DNA of 39,739 nt from an uncultured Actinomycetes bacterium. GTDB lineage: Bacteria; Actinomycetota; Acidimicrobiia; Acidimicrobiales; RAAP-2. Below are positions 38,838-39,739 of this stretch, piece by piece. Position numbers and translations under genes: made by a program. The notes under the pieces were generated by a model. It made no database searches and was not told the DNA's origin. It was given only the letters and a program-made list of their open reading frames with translations. The stretch lies in assembly GCA_903873775.1 (NCBI GenBank), contig CAIQPR010000022.1, positions 1 through 39,739 on the forward strand, in the 5' to 3' direction. Within the stretch, counting starts at the first letter, position 1. Each line of letters opens with the position of its first letter.

Positions 38838-39739
38838 ATGAGCCCCAGCGAGATCGAGACCACGAGCGCTCCTCGCCTCCTTGTTCCCGCTCTCGTCACC
38901 GTGGCTGCGATGATGTCGATCATCGGCTCGCTCGGTGCGCCACTCGTCAACACGATCGCGATAGCCAATCACGTCACACTCTCCACTGCTCAGTGGATGC
39001 TGACCGGAGCACTCCTTACGGGGGCCCTGGCCACGCCCATCATGGGGCGTCTTGGTGACGGACCCCACAAGCGTCGGGTTCTCATCGTGGCACTCTCGAT
39101 TGTCCTCGTCGGATCCGTTCTCGCCGCCGCCTCCACGAACTTCACGACTCTCGTGATTGGCCGTGGTCTTCAAGGATGTGGTCTCGGCCTCCTCCCCGTC
39201 ACGATGGCCATCGCCCGACAACACCTCGACCGCGCAACCGCCGGCCGCACGATTGCGACACTGTCGGTAACTGCGGCCATCGGCGTCGGCCTCGGATATC
39301 CGGTCACCAGCGCCATCTCCGAATTCTTCAATTACCACGTGGCGTTCTGGTTCGGTGCCGGGATGATGGCGGTGACCCTGGCCGTGGTCCTGACGTTGAT
39401 ACCGAAGGACCACCCGGGAGTGCAAGAGCGATTCGACATTCTCGGCGCACTTCTCTTGGATCTCGCGGTCGTGGGACTCTCTATAGAACTCGCTGAGGGC
39501 GGCACGTGGGGATGGACAGCACCCGCGTCACTGACGCTCGCCCTCGGGTCCGCTGCGCTCACGGCTCTCTGGGTGGTCTACGAACTCCGTGTCGATCGCC
39601 CCTTGGTCAATCTGCGACAAGTTCGCCTTCGTCCTGTTCTCACCGCAGACATCTCCGCGTTTCTTATCAGCTGGGCGATGTACCTCTTCATTCCGGTGGT
39701 CGTGGAATTCGTGCAAGTACCCACGAGCTCGGGGTACGG
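38838..39739 (+). CDS. MFS drug exporter, DHA2 (EmrB/QacA-like) family (partial, C-terminus off window)
   Basis: The frame is open from ATG 38838 to the window edge (300 residues) without a stop. Motifs of the 14-helix DHA2 family are visible. TLSTAQWMLTGALLTGALATPIMGRLGD with the RLGDGPHKRRV loop is MFS motif A. IGRGLQGCGLGLLPVTMAIAR is motif B, and IGVGLGYPVTSAISEFFNYHVAFWFG is the antiporter motif C region. About eight helices are present before the edge. It should export hydrophobic drugs or metabolites using the proton gradient. The start has only a weak GGTCGGGA upstream. No regulator lies on the visible side. Confidence 0.88.
   Translation, partial: MSPSEIETTSAPRLLVPALVTVAAMMSIIGSLGAPLVNTIAIANHVTLSTAQWMLTGALLTGALATPIMGRLGDGPHKRRVLIVALSIVLVGSVLAAASTNFTTLVIGRGLQGCGLGLLPVTMAIARQHLDRATAGRTIATLSVTAAIGVGLGYPVTSAISEFFNYHVAFWFGAGMMAVTLAVVLTLIPKDHPGVQERFDILGALLLDLAVVGLSIELAEGGTWGWTAPASLTLALGSAALTALWVVYELRVDRPLVNLRQVRLRPVLTADISAFLISWAMYLFIPVVVEFVQVPTSSGY

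Overview
The window is high-GC DNA from an actinobacterium. The markers are two WhiB-family proteins, a DivIVA-type coiled-coil protein, a UPF0182 membrane protein, a mycobacterial-style Sdh1 succinate dehydrogenase, a MoxR/VWA pair resembling Rv0958-Rv0959, and a heliorhodopsin. Many start codons lie 6-8 nt behind a TANNNT box, the hallmark of leaderless mRNA, which is common in this phylum. Planktonic Acidimicrobiia fits best, but that class assignment is inference; no rRNA is present.

Region by region: (1) 1-9737 is a cell-surface module. It holds a partial secreted protein with prealbumin-like repeats, a tiny coiled-coil protein, two GT2 glycosyltransferases in an operon, a DUF2142 membrane protein, and rmlC-rmlB divergent from rmlA (dTDP-rhamnose supply; rmlD is not here). 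(2) 9738-11276 holds a 44-residue membrane miniprotein, a DCC-family (DUF393) protein and a complete heliorhodopsin. (3) 11276-12981 holds an SRPBCC-MarR operon with a well-formed promoter/operator, about 500 bp without a convincing gene, a 16-bp perfect hairpin and an initiator tRNA. (4) 13145-23422 holds a TetR regulator, UPF0182, a DivIVA-like protein with a phage-head-like C-terminal cysteine motif, a PDZ/Lon-type protease, a HEAT-repeat protein, an MreB-like actin, a membrane PDZ pseudoprotease and a DUF2342 protein lacking its zinc motif. This looks like an envelope, cell-shape and proteolysis neighbourhood. (5) 23425-25795 holds a small hypothetical gene, two whiB genes flanking a formimidoyltransferase gene, and a DUF6941-like gene. 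A perfect CRP-type site lies before the first whiB and a perfect 22-bp palindrome before the second. (6) 25914-29326 is a MoxR-type ATPase plus VWA protein operon. (7) 29572-34263 is sdhC-sdhA-sdhB, followed by an SCP2-like protein and a nucleoside phosphorylase. (8) 34295-39739 holds an acyltransferase-3, a possible 37-residue peptide, icd-mdh, a two-TM protein and the start of an MFS exporter cut by the window edge.

The most noteworthy points are the heliorhodopsin, the recurrent leaderless start architecture (about 14 genes), the CRP site before whiB, the unexplained 22-bp palindrome before whiB2, a strong hairpin embedded in the formimidoyltransferase coding sequence, the DivIVA/Mu-F-like fusion, and two adjacent protease-fold proteins that have lost their catalytic residues. 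No complete new defence, mobile-element or CRISPR system is visible.
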